From NCBI GenBank assembly GCA_017511005.1, contig JAFWLP010000037.1, positions 21,869 through 85,868 on the forward strand: a stretch of 64,000 nt of DNA, written 5' to 3'. Made by a program: the position numbers and the translations under genes. Origin of the DNA: Clostridiales bacterium. Its GTDB lineage: Bacteria; Bacillota; Clostridia; Saccharofermentanales; Saccharofermentanaceae. A model generated the notes under the pieces. It saw only the letters and a program-made list of their open reading frames with translations. It was not told the DNA's origin and did not search any database. Shown in pieces: positions 25,572 to 36,578 of the stretch (its first letter is position 1; the number at the start of each line of letters is the position of its first letter).

Positions 25572-26764
25572 CATCCGTCAAGACCGGTACAGAAGAAATA
25601 AAGGAACAGATCACCTACTGTGTTCTCAACTCAATATCCGGAGAGACAGATCCCTCAGACGAGAAACTCCGCGAGATAATCTCCGATGTAATATCCGAGA
25701 ACACGTCATATAAGATGAATCTGGATCAGAAGCGTGAGATGGCACAGGCGGTCTTCAATTCACTGCGCCGTCTTGACGTCATCGAACCGTTGATGGAAGA
25801 TCCGTCCGTTACGGAGATCATGGTAAACGGACCATATAAGATCTTCTATGAGAGAGGCGGAAAACTGTACAGATCCGAGCTTTCTTTCAGGGATGAGGAA
25901 TCATTGAAGACATGCATCTCATGTTTCTTTGCCAATCAGAACCGTCCGCTTAATGAAGCTAATCCGATAGCCGATCTGAGACTTCCTGACGGTTCGAGAG
26001 CCAATGCGGTCCTTCCTCCGATATCCAGGGAAACAACCGTAACGATCAGAAAGTTCACGGGAATAACCCATGATATCGTATCGCTCATCAGACAGGACTT
26101 CATAAGCGAAGAAGCAGCCAGGTTTCTTGCCGAATGCGTCCGCAACAAAAGGACCATATTCATCTGCGGCGGTACAGGCTCGGGTAAGACGACATTTCTG
26201 AACAGTCTGAGCAGCTTCATACCAAAGAACGAACGCATCGTTACCATCGAAGATTCAGCCGAGCTCAATCTTCAGGGCATAGATAATCTTGTCAGGATGG
26301 AGGCAAGGCTCCCCGGACCTGACGGGACAGGAGAAGTCAACATCGGCATGATGATCAGGGCATCTCTCAGGATGAGGCCTGACCGCATAATAGTCGGTGA
26401 GGTCAGAGGCAAAGAGAGTGCTGATCTTCTGTCATGCCTTACGAGCGGACATCCCGGTTCAATGAGTACGGGGCACAGCAATTCATGTCTTGAGATGATG
26501 GACAGGCTGACTGCCATGATACTTTCGGGTTCAAGTCTTCCCTACGACGCGATCCTTTCACAGGTATCTATGGGCATAAACATCGTCCTGCACATCATGA
26601 GAAGCCGTGAAGGCAAAAGATATATAGACGAGATCTGTGAGGTCATGCCTCCGTCAGATCATGAGTACAGACTTAAGACACTATACAGAAACAAAGGAGG
26701 AGAAGGACTTGAGCGTATCGCAAGCAATGAAGAGATCCAAAGCGCAATGGCATACCGGGCATAA
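25568..26764 (+). CDS. cpaF: CpaF/TadA pilus assembly ATPase
   Basis: A 398-residue type II/IV secretion ATPase of the CpaF branch that powers Flp pilus extension, and retraction in some species. An N-terminal helical domain (IEPLMEDPSVTEIMVNGPYKIFYERGGKLY) is followed by Walker A (CGGTGSGKTTFLNSLSSF, residues 198-215), IVTIEDSAELNLQ as the Asp box, IVGEVRGKE as Walker B, and SGHPGSMSTGHSNS as the His box. All catalytic features look intact. It overlaps both neighbours: 4 nt with the CpaE-like gene and 56 nt with tadBC. Confidence 0.95.
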   Translation: MTSVKTGTEEIKEQITYCVLNSISGETDPSDEKLREIISDVISENTSYKMNLDQKREMAQAVFNSLRRLDVIEPLMEDPSVTEIMVNGPYKIFYERGGKLYRSELSFRDEESLKTCISCFFANQNRPLNEANPIADLRLPDGSRANAVLPPISRETTVTIRKFTGITHDIVSLIRQDFISEEAARFLAECVRNKRTIFICGGTGSGKTTFLNSLSSFIPKNERIVTIEDSAELNLQGIDNLVRMEARLPGPDGTGEVNIGMMIRASLRMRPDRIIVGEVRGKESADLLSCLTSGHPGSMSTGHSNSCLEMMDRLTAMILSGSSLPYDAILSQVSMGINIVLHIMRSREGKRYIDEICEVMPPSDHEYRLKTLYRNKGGEGLERIASNEEIQSAMAYRA

Positions 26765-28274
26765 GAAGTTACACTCCTTCCCTGTTTTTCTGGCGAAGAC
26801 CGTCTGGGTCTATCCGGTATTTGTTGCCGCAGTTTACTTTGCTTCGGGATTATTCATCGGTCCTGAAGCCGTAAGACTCCTGCTCGCAGTCATACTGAGC
26901 ATCTTCGCATGGAAAGAAGCCATGAAGAAGGTCTATTCAAATAATTACAGACACCTTAGGACCCAGCTTCTGGTACTTCTGCAGGTACTCTGCACGAGTG
27001 TATCAAGCGGTTATTCCATCGAGAAATCATTACTCCTCATAAGACCAGTAATTGAGAAGACATTCGGCAAACGTTCAATGCTCTTAAAGCCTCTCATCAA
27101 TCTGGAGAACAATCTTAAGCTCCACGTCAGTCTTGAAGAGTCCCTGAACATCTTCGCGCAGCAGATCGGGTTTCCGGAGACGATCCCCGTATTCCACGCA
27201 CTGGCGATATCAGGCGAGATCGGAAACAACACGCTGTCGATACTCCGCAGTTCGTGCCAGATGCTGTCTGAGCTGAATGCCGTTCAGGGAGAGATCGCTG
27301 CATCCAATGCCGGAAAGAACGCCGAAGCTGCGATCCTGTGCGTCATGCCCTTCGGTGTAACCTTCGCGCTGAACTATATGAGCCGTGAATATCTTGACAT
27401 GGCAAGGAGTACCAGAACAGGTTCCGTGATCCTTGCCGTGGCATTCGGCATCTGCACGATCGCCTGCGCGATGCTGCTCAAGTTCATGTCACATGAACAA
27501 GGAAGAAAAGCATACAAGTCGGAACTTGCGGTCAACTCTTCTTCAGGGAAAAAGATACCGAAAATGCCGCTTACGGCGATCGTAAAGAGACTGTTTCCCG
27601 CGAGTTTCATAACGGCAAGGCACGAACTGTTCAACGAGCTTTCGATAAATCCGGATTACACCTATGAACAGTATCTCAAGAAACAGCTTATTTGCGGATC
27701 AGCATCACTCATCCTGAGCACATCGATACTGATCAGCCTTGATAAGAATCCTCTCTTTGCGCTCGTAATTACGGCCGCAATAATCGTACTTGGCGGATGT
27801 GAGATCAGATCTGATGTCGAGCGCAAAAGAGAGGAACTCATGAGCGACATACCGCTGTTCATGTGCCTCATATCAACACTGCTGGAATCAGGGATGCAGC
27901 TGCCTAAAGCAATATCGGTCTGTTCCAAAGCTTTCGAAGAGAACAAGAGCCTGTCACTCGAGATCAGGAACTTAAGGGCAATGATACTGAGCGGGATCCC
28001 GGCTTCTGACGCGGTTGAGAAATTCTCATTAAGGATACAGATACCGGAAGCCCAGGCCGCGCTTCTGCTTATAGCAAGGTACGGAAGACTCGGTACGGCC
28101 GAAGTCCTGAACATGCTCAACCTGCAGTCTCAGGCCTGCTGGAATCTGTGCAGAAACGCTTCGCGGAAAAGGCAGGAGCGCGAGGCACTCGGAATGATCA
28201 TACCGATGACACTTGATTTCATCAGTGTCCTTATGGTCGCAATGACACCCGCAATTATCTCACTCGGCATATGA
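26709..28274 (+). CDS. TadB-TadC fusion, Tad pilus inner-membrane platform
   Basis: A 521-residue membrane protein with two type II secretion F domains. The first (about residues 75-280: LLVLLQVLCTSVSSGYSIEKSL, ISGEIGNNTLSILRSSC) resembles TadB; the second (about residues 320-521: LFMCLISTLLESGMQLPKAIS, LLLIARYGRLGTAEVLNML) resembles TadC. In most Tad systems these are two genes whose products form the platform above the ATPase. Start chosen is TTG 26709, with AAGGAGG 8 nt upstream, inside cpaF; the ATG at 26727 lacks a ribosome site. Confidence 0.85.
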   Translation: MSVSQAMKRSKAQWHTGHKKLHSFPVFLAKTVWVYPVFVAAVYFASGLFIGPEAVRLLLAVILSIFAWKEAMKKVYSNNYRHLRTQLLVLLQVLCTSVSSGYSIEKSLLLIRPVIEKTFGKRSMLLKPLINLENNLKLHVSLEESLNIFAQQIGFPETIPVFHALAISGEIGNNTLSILRSSCQMLSELNAVQGEIAASNAGKNAEAAILCVMPFGVTFALNYMSREYLDMARSTRTGSVILAVAFGICTIACAMLLKFMSHEQGRKAYKSELAVNSSSGKKIPKMPLTAIVKRLFPASFITARHELFNELSINPDYTYEQYLKKQLICGSASLILSTSILISLDKNPLFALVITAAIIVLGGCEIRSDVERKREELMSDIPLFMCLISTLLESGMQLPKAISVCSKAFEENKSLSLEIRNLRAMILSGIPASDAVEKFSLRIQIPEAQAALLLIARYGRLGTAEVLNMLNLQSQACWNLCRNASRKRQEREALGMIIPMTLDFISVLMVAMTPAIISLGI

Positions 28275-28290
28275 CAAGGAGGAAACGGCT

Positions 28291-28464
28291 ATGAGAAAAA
28301 CAGCCAAAAGGAAAAATAAGAAAGGAATGGGAACCGTAGAGATAGTAATAATCATCGCGGTCCTCGTCGCACTTGCGCTGCTCTTCAGAACAGCGCTTAC
28401 GGAATACGGCCAGAAAGTAATGGATTTCTGTTTTGACGATTCAAAGATCTCATCAGCATTCTGA
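28291..28464 (+). CDS. flp: Flp-type prepilin (57 residues)
   Basis: A very small gene with a strong AAGGAGG 8 nt before its ATG. The product has a basic leader (RKTAKRKNKKG), then MGTVE and a single long hydrophobic helix (IVIIIAVLVALALLF), and a short tail. Cleavage after the leader Gly gives a mature protein with Glu at position 5, the signature of class III prepilins; the sequence resembles the Flp1-like pilin family. It would be the main subunit polymerised by CpaF and TadBC. A prepilin peptidase and TadE-like minor pilins are not in the window. Confidence 0.88.
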   Translation: MRKTAKRKNKKGMGTVEIVIIIAVLVALALLFRTALTEYGQKVMDFCFDDSKISSAF

Positions 28465-28517
28465 CCTGAATTTCCATCAATTGGTTTTTGAGTTATCTGA
28501 ATAAAGGAACGATTACG

Positions 28518-29816
28518 ATGCAAATAAAAAAGGGACCCTACGGATACTATGCTCTGGAGAAGTTTGACAGTCCGGACAGTTTATGTACTTATGCCGAAGA
28601 GGTAATTGCCGGAAACAGATCGGACTTCTATCTTAAGCCGAGTACCGAATACATCGGTTCGGGGATCATGTGCAGCTTTGAATTCTCGGGTTTTTTACCG
28701 ATAACCGATCCGGAGTTTTCCGTATTTTCTCCGGCCAAACGCAACACCCCTCACAAAAAAGAACTAAAGAACCTGAGTCTGAGAAGACGTTCCGCAGGGG
28801 ACCTTTTTTATACATTCGTAAAGCTGTTGGACAATCTCATATCACCTTCCTGCATCGTATTGGATCCGGACATGGTTTTTACGGATCCTGAAGGGATCAC
28901 CGTCAAGCTGTGCTGTCTTCCGCTTAAGATCAAACCCGAAGATCTGTGCCTGTCATCACTTGATGCCACAAGATTTGAAAGGCTCCTGAACTGTGACTTC
29001 TTCAAGAGCATCCTGACAAATGATGAGATCAATGCACTGGTATACAGCGTAAGGGAAAACAACGAGGAACGGTTCTTAAAGACTGCCGGGCTCATCAAAG
29101 GAAGTGATGATCAGGATACTGATTGCCTGCCTTTTCAAAACCCGGGAACAAAAAGCAAAGACACAGGCATTCACTTCAGCATGAAGTCATGTTCGAAGGA
29201 AGAAAAGAACCTGGTTATTGCCTGTTTATCCGCCTTTCTCTCGTTTGCTTCGCTGGCCGGAAGCATGATCCTTCCCTGCTTTCTGTTCTTCTTCCTGTCG
29301 GTCGTTATCTTAACTGTCTCCGTGTTAAGCCAGAAGAAAAAAGAAGTAAACATCCTGAAGGAAGAATCGCAGGAAAAATCAAAACAGAGAAGTTCGATAC
29401 TGTTCTCTGAAGCTGCACTTACCGGAACTGACAATGACACTTCACAAACACAGGATCAGTCAGGAATGAGACATCAGTTTCAGCCGGTATTTTCGGGTCA
29501 GCTGACACTAATCTCAGACAGTAAGGGCATCAATTCAAATTATTCCTTTTATCTGGACGAGACCAACATCGGTTCAGACTGCTTTCTCTCTGACATTGTC
29601 CTGGATGATCCCCGGATAGCACCGCTTCATGCCGTGATAAAGAAGGTTAACGGTTCATTCTATCTTGAGCCTGCAAAGGGTACGGGAAAAACTTATCTGG
29701 AAGATTCCCCTGTCGCAAACGGAAAGACTTATGAGATCAAGACCGGACAGAAGATAACATTCGGTGACATAGAGTTCCGGTTCACGACACAGAAAATGGT
29801 AAAGAACGAATACTGA
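28518..29816 (+). CDS. FHA domain protein of the Tad cluster
   Basis: A 432-residue protein. The first 200 residues are a conserved-looking soluble part (YGYYALEKF … IVLDPDMVFTDP) reminiscent of the DUF6382 region found on clostridial FHA proteins; residues about 235-275 hold two hydrophobic segments; the last 100 residues form an FHA domain (TNIGSDCFLSDIVLDDPRIAPLHAVI … ITFGDIEFRF), which binds phosphothreonine. It likely signals to or regulates pilus assembly under a Ser/Thr kinase. ATG 28518 has AAAGGA 9 nt upstream. It is the last gene of the cluster and converges on atpC with only 15 nt between. Confidence 0.85.
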   Translation: MQIKKGPYGYYALEKFDSPDSLCTYAEEVIAGNRSDFYLKPSTEYIGSGIMCSFEFSGFLPITDPEFSVFSPAKRNTPHKKELKNLSLRRRSAGDLFYTFVKLLDNLISPSCIVLDPDMVFTDPEGITVKLCCLPLKIKPEDLCLSSLDATRFERLLNCDFFKSILTNDEINALVYSVRENNEERFLKTAGLIKGSDDQDTDCLPFQNPGTKSKDTGIHFSMKSCSKEEKNLVIACLSAFLSFASLAGSMILPCFLFFFLSVVILTVSVLSQKKKEVNILKEESQEKSKQRSSILFSEAALTGTDNDTSQTQDQSGMRHQFQPVFSGQLTLISDSKGINSNYSFYLDETNIGSDCFLSDIVLDDPRIAPLHAVIKKVNGSFYLEPAKGTGKTYLEDSPVANGKTYEIKTGQKITFGDIEFRFTTQKMVKNEY

Positions 29817-29831
29817 AATGATTCAGGCTCA

Positions 29832-30338
29832 TTACTGAAGTCTCGGAACGACACCGTCCGGGAAATCACTCTTCTTATAACCTGCGAGTCTTTCTTTCTG
29901 CTGTTCGGAACCGTAGCGTTCGATAAAACGCATCCTTGCAAGCGCACGCTTTCCCTTTGCGATGCTGTCTTCTATAAAAACAGGCCTGCCGTTCTTGTCC
30001 TGATGAGTCTTTATCTCTTCCAAAGCCGACTTATAGGCATTGATGATCCTTCTGAGTCTCAGATCCTCAGGCCATTCGGCGGAATTGCAGACTATAAGCG
30101 CAAGCATTCCGTTGATCTCGCAGTAGCCTTCGGAAAGCATGCAATACCTGGTCTTACCGCCGGTGGTAAGTGCGCATGCTCCGGGTTCCAGCGCAGCTAC
30201 AAAAGGAGTGTGTCCGGCCATGAATCCGAATTCACCGTCACTGGTCGGTATCCTTACACTGTCTACCAAACCCTCAAAGAAATCCTCATAAGGGGTAACG
30301 ATAAGCAGATTGATCTTGTGAGTCTCGTGTTCAGCCAT
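29832..30338 (-). CDS. atpC: ATP synthase epsilon subunit
   Basis: A 168-residue epsilon subunit of F1, which sits on gamma and inhibits ATP hydrolysis. The N-terminal beta-sandwich is clear (LLIVTPYEDFFEGLVDSVRIPTSDGEFGFMAGHTPFVAAL). The C-terminal helical part is longer than the usual 130-140 residue protein, ending in a basic and aromatic tail. No convincing Shine-Dalgarno precedes the ATG, 9 nt after atpD, so translation is probably coupled. It is the last gene of the atp operon. Confidence 0.92.
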   Translation of the reverse strand: MAEHETHKINLLIVTPYEDFFEGLVDSVRIPTSDGEFGFMAGHTPFVAALEPGACALTTGGKTRYCMLSEGYCEINGMLALIVCNSAEWPEDLRLRRIINAYKSALEEIKTHQDKNGRPVFIEDSIAKGKRALARMRFIERYGSEQQKERLAGYKKSDFPDGVVPRLQ

Positions 30339-30347
30339 AAGTTTCTA

Positions 30348-32742
<2,395 letters not shown>

Positions 32743-32746
32743 AAGA

Positions 32747-34711
32747 TCAGTAGTCCTCGACGTACTCCCTGTGCTCTGCAAGGAATGTTTCCTTGAATTC
32801 CTCGTAGGCCGAATCGATCTCGGACTTTATCTCGTCAGTGAACACTTTTCCGTCGGTGATCTCTTCGAAAATGTTCGGATGACGGAGTCTGATATCGGCA
32901 AAAAGGTCGGTATAGAACTCATTTATGTCTTCTGTCGCAAGGAAATTGAACTTGTCGGAAGTGGCACAGTAGAGCAGGATTACCTCAGCAGCCATCGTCA
33001 GAGGACTGAACCTTTCCTGCTTCAGCACCTCATTGAGAACAACGCCTCTCTTTATCTGAAGCTGTGTATTCTCATCAAGGTCAGATCCGAACTGCGAGAA
33101 GGCAGCCATCTCACGCGCCTGTGCCAAAGAGATCCTCAAAGGACCAGCAACCTTCTTGACTGCTTTTGTCTGGGCGGCACCGCCTACACGCGATACTGAA
33201 AGACCTACGTTGACAGCAGGCCTCTGACCTGAGAAGAACAGCTCGGGGGACAGATAGATCTGACCGTCGGTAATGGAGATAACGTTAGTCGGAATATAAG
33301 CCGAGATATCGTTACCCTGTGTCTCTACGATGGGAAGTGCGGTTATGGAACCTCCTCCCAGTTCTTCAGACAGCTTCGCGGATCTCTCCAAAAGCCTTGA
33401 ATGCAAATAGAATACATCGCCCGGATAAGCTTCTCTTCCCGGCGGTCTCCTTAAGAGCAGCGAGATTGCTCTGTAAGCCTGTGCATGCTTCGAGAGGTCA
33501 TCGTAAACGATGAGCACGTCCTTGTGGTAGTCGTACATGAACTTCTCAGCGATTGCACATGCGGAGAAAGGCGCAATATACTGCATTGCGGCTGACTCGG
33601 AAGCCGAAGCGGCCACTATTACAGTGTAATCGAGAGCCCCGCGCTTCTCGAGAACACCTGCAGTTGCAACGATATTTGCCATCTTCTGTCCGATCGGAAC
33701 GTAAACGCAGATGACATTCTCATTTTTCTGATTGATGATGGCATCCAAAGCTATGGATGTCTTGCCGGTCTGGCGGTCGCCGATTATGAGCTCTCGCTGG
33801 CCCCTGCCGATAGGAGTCAGAGCGTCAATGGCGGTAATGCCGGTAAACAGCGGTGTGTCGACCGGAGCCCTGTCGATGATGGAAGGAGCCGGTGATTCGA
33901 TCGGCCGCTCTTCCGTATATCTGATAATGCCCTTGCCGTCTATGGGATGACCGAGAGCATCGACGACTCTTCCCAAAAGACCCATACCTACAGGTACGGA
34001 ACATGTGGTCATCGTACGCTTGCAGGTCATGCTCTCGACAACAGTGTCTTCACCGGTAAGGAGAACGACTCCGACCTTGCTCTTCTCGAGGTTCATGGCA
34101 ATACCCGTGGCACCGGATGCGAAATATATGAGCTCATTGAGCATGCAGTTACGGAGACCTGTTACGGAAGCAACTCCGTCTGAGATCGCAGATACCCGTC
34201 CGATCTCATCCTTATGCTCACGCGAAACGAATGCGTCCTCGACACGCTTGTCGAGTTCCTCATCCGAAAGAGCAAAGATCTCAATGTTATCAATACTAAG
34301 ATTATGTGATTCGGGAAACTGATCGAGGGCTTTCTCAAGGTCCTCTTTCACTTTGGTTGCAGGGAAATCCTCTTCGGTAAGAGCTTTTCGCTGTGCCTCG
34401 ATACCGTCTTCATAGCCGTCGATGGAGCGCGTACGCTTGATGAAGGCGCCGATCCTGTTAAGCTGTCCCCTGACGGAATAATCGTAACGACTTCCCTGGA
34501 AATAGATGATAAAACCGCCGATGAGGTCTTCACGCAGCTCGATGGAGAGACGGTAATCCTCGATCTCATTTACTTCGGCAAACTTGGCGGCAACCCTGGT
34601 AAGCTTCTCCTCGGGAATGTCACCGGCCGACTCGATCCGAAGAGACGGACCTCTGGATTTGGACTTGCCGGCAGCCTTGATATCGTTATTGTCTGACGGG
34701 TTATTACTCAC
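32747..34711 (-). CDS. atpA: ATP synthase alpha subunit with N-terminal delta domain
   Basis: A 654-residue protein, about 150 residues longer than normal alpha. From about residue 150 it is a standard alpha subunit (GRVSAISDGVASVTGL, Walker A GDRQTGKTSIALD, VYDDLSKHAQAYRAISLLLRRPPGREAYPGD). Residues about 24-90 match the C-terminal domain of the delta subunit: SAGDIPEEKLTRVAAKF, then LREDLIGGFIIYFQGSRYDYSVRGQLNRI, the delta signature DxxLIGGxxx…DxSxxxxL. The delta N-terminal helical domain is missing, and no atpH lies between atpF and atpA. Start is GTG 34711, with AGAGGT 8 nt upstream, overlapping atpF by 8 nt. Confidence 0.93.
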   Translation of the reverse strand: MSNNPSDNNDIKAAGKSKSRGPSLRIESAGDIPEEKLTRVAAKFAEVNEIEDYRLSIELREDLIGGFIIYFQGSRYDYSVRGQLNRIGAFIKRTRSIDGYEDGIEAQRKALTEEDFPATKVKEDLEKALDQFPESHNLSIDNIEIFALSDEELDKRVEDAFVSREHKDEIGRVSAISDGVASVTGLRNCMLNELIYFASGATGIAMNLEKSKVGVVLLTGEDTVVESMTCKRTMTTCSVPVGMGLLGRVVDALGHPIDGKGIIRYTEERPIESPAPSIIDRAPVDTPLFTGITAIDALTPIGRGQRELIIGDRQTGKTSIALDAIINQKNENVICVYVPIGQKMANIVATAGVLEKRGALDYTVIVAASASESAAMQYIAPFSACAIAEKFMYDYHKDVLIVYDDLSKHAQAYRAISLLLRRPPGREAYPGDVFYLHSRLLERSAKLSEELGGGSITALPIVETQGNDISAYIPTNVISITDGQIYLSPELFFSGQRPAVNVGLSVSRVGGAAQTKAVKKVAGPLRISLAQAREMAAFSQFGSDLDENTQLQIKRGVVLNEVLKQERFSPLTMAAEVILLYCATSDKFNFLATEDINEFYTDLFADIRLRHPNIFEEITDGKVFTDEIKSEIDSAYEEFKETFLAEHREYVEDY

Positions 34712-35267
34712 TCTTTGCTACCTCTTTATCGAGGATCTCTTCTGTATGCTTTGCTGCTGACTTGCGGAGTTCATCCTTGGATACCGCATCGCCGATGATA
34801 TGGCCTGCGATCTGAACGGAAAGATCGGCGATATCGTCTTTCATGGACTCGAAAGCATTACGCTTCATCCTTGCAGCGTCTTCTTCGGCTCTGACAATGA
34901 TCTGCTGAGCCTCCTCATTCGCCTGATCTATGACGGCTTTGCTCTGTTTCTCCGCATTGGCCTTGGCCTCTTCCATGATTGCGGAGCCTTTCCGCTTCGC
35001 TTCATCAATGGTCTCCTTGGAAGAGTCAACTATTGCCTGTGCCTCTTCCCTGGACTTCTTTGCCTCGGTAAGCTCCGCGTCCAGAGCCTCCTGACGCGAA
35101 TGTATAAGCTTTATTATCTTCTTATAGGCAAAAAGCCTGAAGACAATAAAGACCAATAAGATATTGAATATCGTTATGACCGCGGTTACGGCGTAACCTG
35201 CAAACTGATCGGGCGAGAAGAGATTCGACTCTTCTGCCTCAAATAGCAGTGTCGGTAAGTATGACAT
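34704..35267 (-). CDS. atpF: ATP synthase b subunit
   Basis: A 187-residue peripheral-stalk subunit: one membrane helix (TAVITIFNILLVFIVFRLF) near residues 29-48 followed by a long charged alpha-helix ending in a hydrophobic-charged segment (DDIADLSVQIAGHIIGDAVSK) that normally meets delta. Slightly longer than the usual 160-170. Only one b gene is present, so a b2 homodimer is expected. GGGGAG lies before the ATG. Its normal partner delta is absent as a separate gene. Confidence 0.95.
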   Translation of the reverse strand: MSYLPTLLFEAEESNLFSPDQFAGYAVTAVITIFNILLVFIVFRLFAYKKIIKLIHSRQEALDAELTEAKKSREEAQAIVDSSKETIDEAKRKGSAIMEEAKANAEKQSKAVIDQANEEAQQIIVRAEEDAARMKRNAFESMKDDIADLSVQIAGHIIGDAVSKDELRKSAAKHTEEILDKEVAKSE

Positions 35268-35306
35268 ACTGTTTTGCTCCCCTAGTTAGCGTATTCCTTC
35301 GCCTTG

Positions 35307-35582
35307 TTACTGGACAGTAAAGATCAAAAGGAATGCAACAACGAGTGAATAGATACCGATAGACTCGATGAAGACTATGGAGAGAAGGAGCATCGTCTGG
35401 AGCTTGCTTACGATCTCGGGCTGTCTCGCACCTGCTTCGAGTGCGGTGCTTGCTGCCTTACCCATAGCGAAGGTCGATGCGAATGCACCGCAGGAAATAG
35501 CAACCGCAGCTGCGATAGCCGCAATTCCTCTTGTCTCCAATGCAGCGATAAGCGGTAATGCTGCCAAAAGAATGCCGTTCAT
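35307..35582 (-). CDS. atpE: ATP synthase c subunit
   Basis: A 91-residue two-helix proteolipid forming the rotor ring. The loop ARQPE and the ion-binding Glu in FIESIGIYSL of helix 2 are present. In helix 1 the GxGxGxG packing motif is replaced by AxTxAxG (FASTFAMGK region). The Gln of Na+-binding rings is Met here, and Thr after Glu-Ser is Ile, so H+ coupling is more likely than Na+. AGGAGG precedes the ATG. Confidence 0.95.
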   Translation of the reverse strand: MNGILLAALPLIAALETRGIAAIAAAVAISCGAFASTFAMGKAASTALEAGARQPEIVSKLQTMLLLSIVFIESIGIYSLVVAFLLIFTVQ

Positions 35583-35620
35583 ATATGTTCCTCCTAAAAT
35601 AATTATCTGTTTGCTTCCTG

Positions 35621-36481
35621 TCAGGCTGCAACAGCCTTGGACTTCTTCTTTTTCTTCTGATGTTCTTCAGGGTGTTCGTTGTACTCGTTTACCGTCTCAA
35701 CATTCTCGCCTATATATGACATCGTAAGATAAGAGAAGACAACTGCCTGTATGATACCGTCGATGATGTCGAACCAGAGTCCCGCAACACCCGGAAGGAT
35801 GAGAGGCACCGAGATCGATAAGAACTCCATGAATATGTAAGCTGCGAAAACGTTACCGAAAAGCCTCAATGACAAAGACAGCGGCTTTACAACATAATCA
35901 AGGAGCTTGAAAGGTATCATGATGGCGATAGGCGTCGTAAGTGTTATCCAGAAGCCTTTCGCCCCGACAAACTTAAAGGTCATGACAATAACGTAGATTA
36001 TTGCGGTAATGGCGCAGCCGATCGCAAAGGCGATATTCTTAGCCGGCGGCGGAATATGAAAATACGATATGGAGTTGCATGCCGTTATGACAATGCCGAA
36101 TGTCATGATCATCGGCGCAACCTCTTCTGCCTGCTTACGGTTCATGCCGAAGCTCATGGCGGTCGAGATGACCAGTTCCGTAAGGGATACGAGAAGAGCC
36201 TGTCCTGCCGTAAGCTTAAGGTCTTTTGACGGCTTTCCGGCCAAAACAGAGATGAGGATGATAAAGATCAGTACGGCTACCCATGTAACTATAACGGCAT
36301 CAGTAATGAGGAGCTTGTAATCGCCCACTTTGAAGTACATCTGCACCTGCATGATGGCTTCGCTTATCTCGGCTCCGATATCCTTGTGCGAGATATCGAA
36401 CCGCTCGGCAAATTTCTCTGCGAAAGCCGCAAAGAACTCCGAAAGCCACGATCCGACCAGAAGAAAAGATGCAACAGTCAT
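35621..36481 (-). CDS. atpB: ATP synthase a subunit
   Basis: A 286-residue stator membrane subunit forming the ion half-channels. The helix with the essential Arg reads KPLSLSLRLFGNVFAAYIFMEF, and the last helices (LWFDIIDGIIQAVVFSYLTMSYIGE) match the family. The tail is lysine-rich (HQKKKKKSKAVAA). First gene of the atp operon, GGAGG 7 nt before the ATG; atpI is not found upstream. Confidence 0.95.
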   Translation of the reverse strand: MTVASFLLVGSWLSEFFAAFAEKFAERFDISHKDIGAEISEAIMQVQMYFKVGDYKLLITDAVIVTWVAVLIFIILISVLAGKPSKDLKLTAGQALLVSLTELVISTAMSFGMNRKQAEEVAPMIMTFGIVITACNSISYFHIPPPAKNIAFAIGCAITAIIYVIVMTFKFVGAKGFWITLTTPIAIMIPFKLLDYVVKPLSLSLRLFGNVFAAYIFMEFLSISVPLILPGVAGLWFDIIDGIIQAVVFSYLTMSYIGENVETVNEYNEHPEEHQKKKKKSKAVAA

Positions 36482-36517
36482 ACCTTATCCTCCAGCTCCC
36501 TTCTATACAATAAAGTC

Positions 36518-36546
36518 ATTTTACGCCTAAAAGACTGATTTGTCAT
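36518..36546 (-). promoter_or_regulatory. atp operon promoter
   Basis: Minus strand ATGACA (36546-36541), 17 nt, TAAAAT (36523-36518), about 36 nt before atpB. Confidence 0.65.
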
Positions 36547-36578
36547 ATTACAAATAATAAGAAAAGAAACCGCATTTA

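Noticed and set aside
35307-35582. Na+-coupled ATP synthase
   Set aside because: The Gln of helix 1 is Met and the Thr after Glu-Ser is Ile, so the Na+ ligand set is incomplete.
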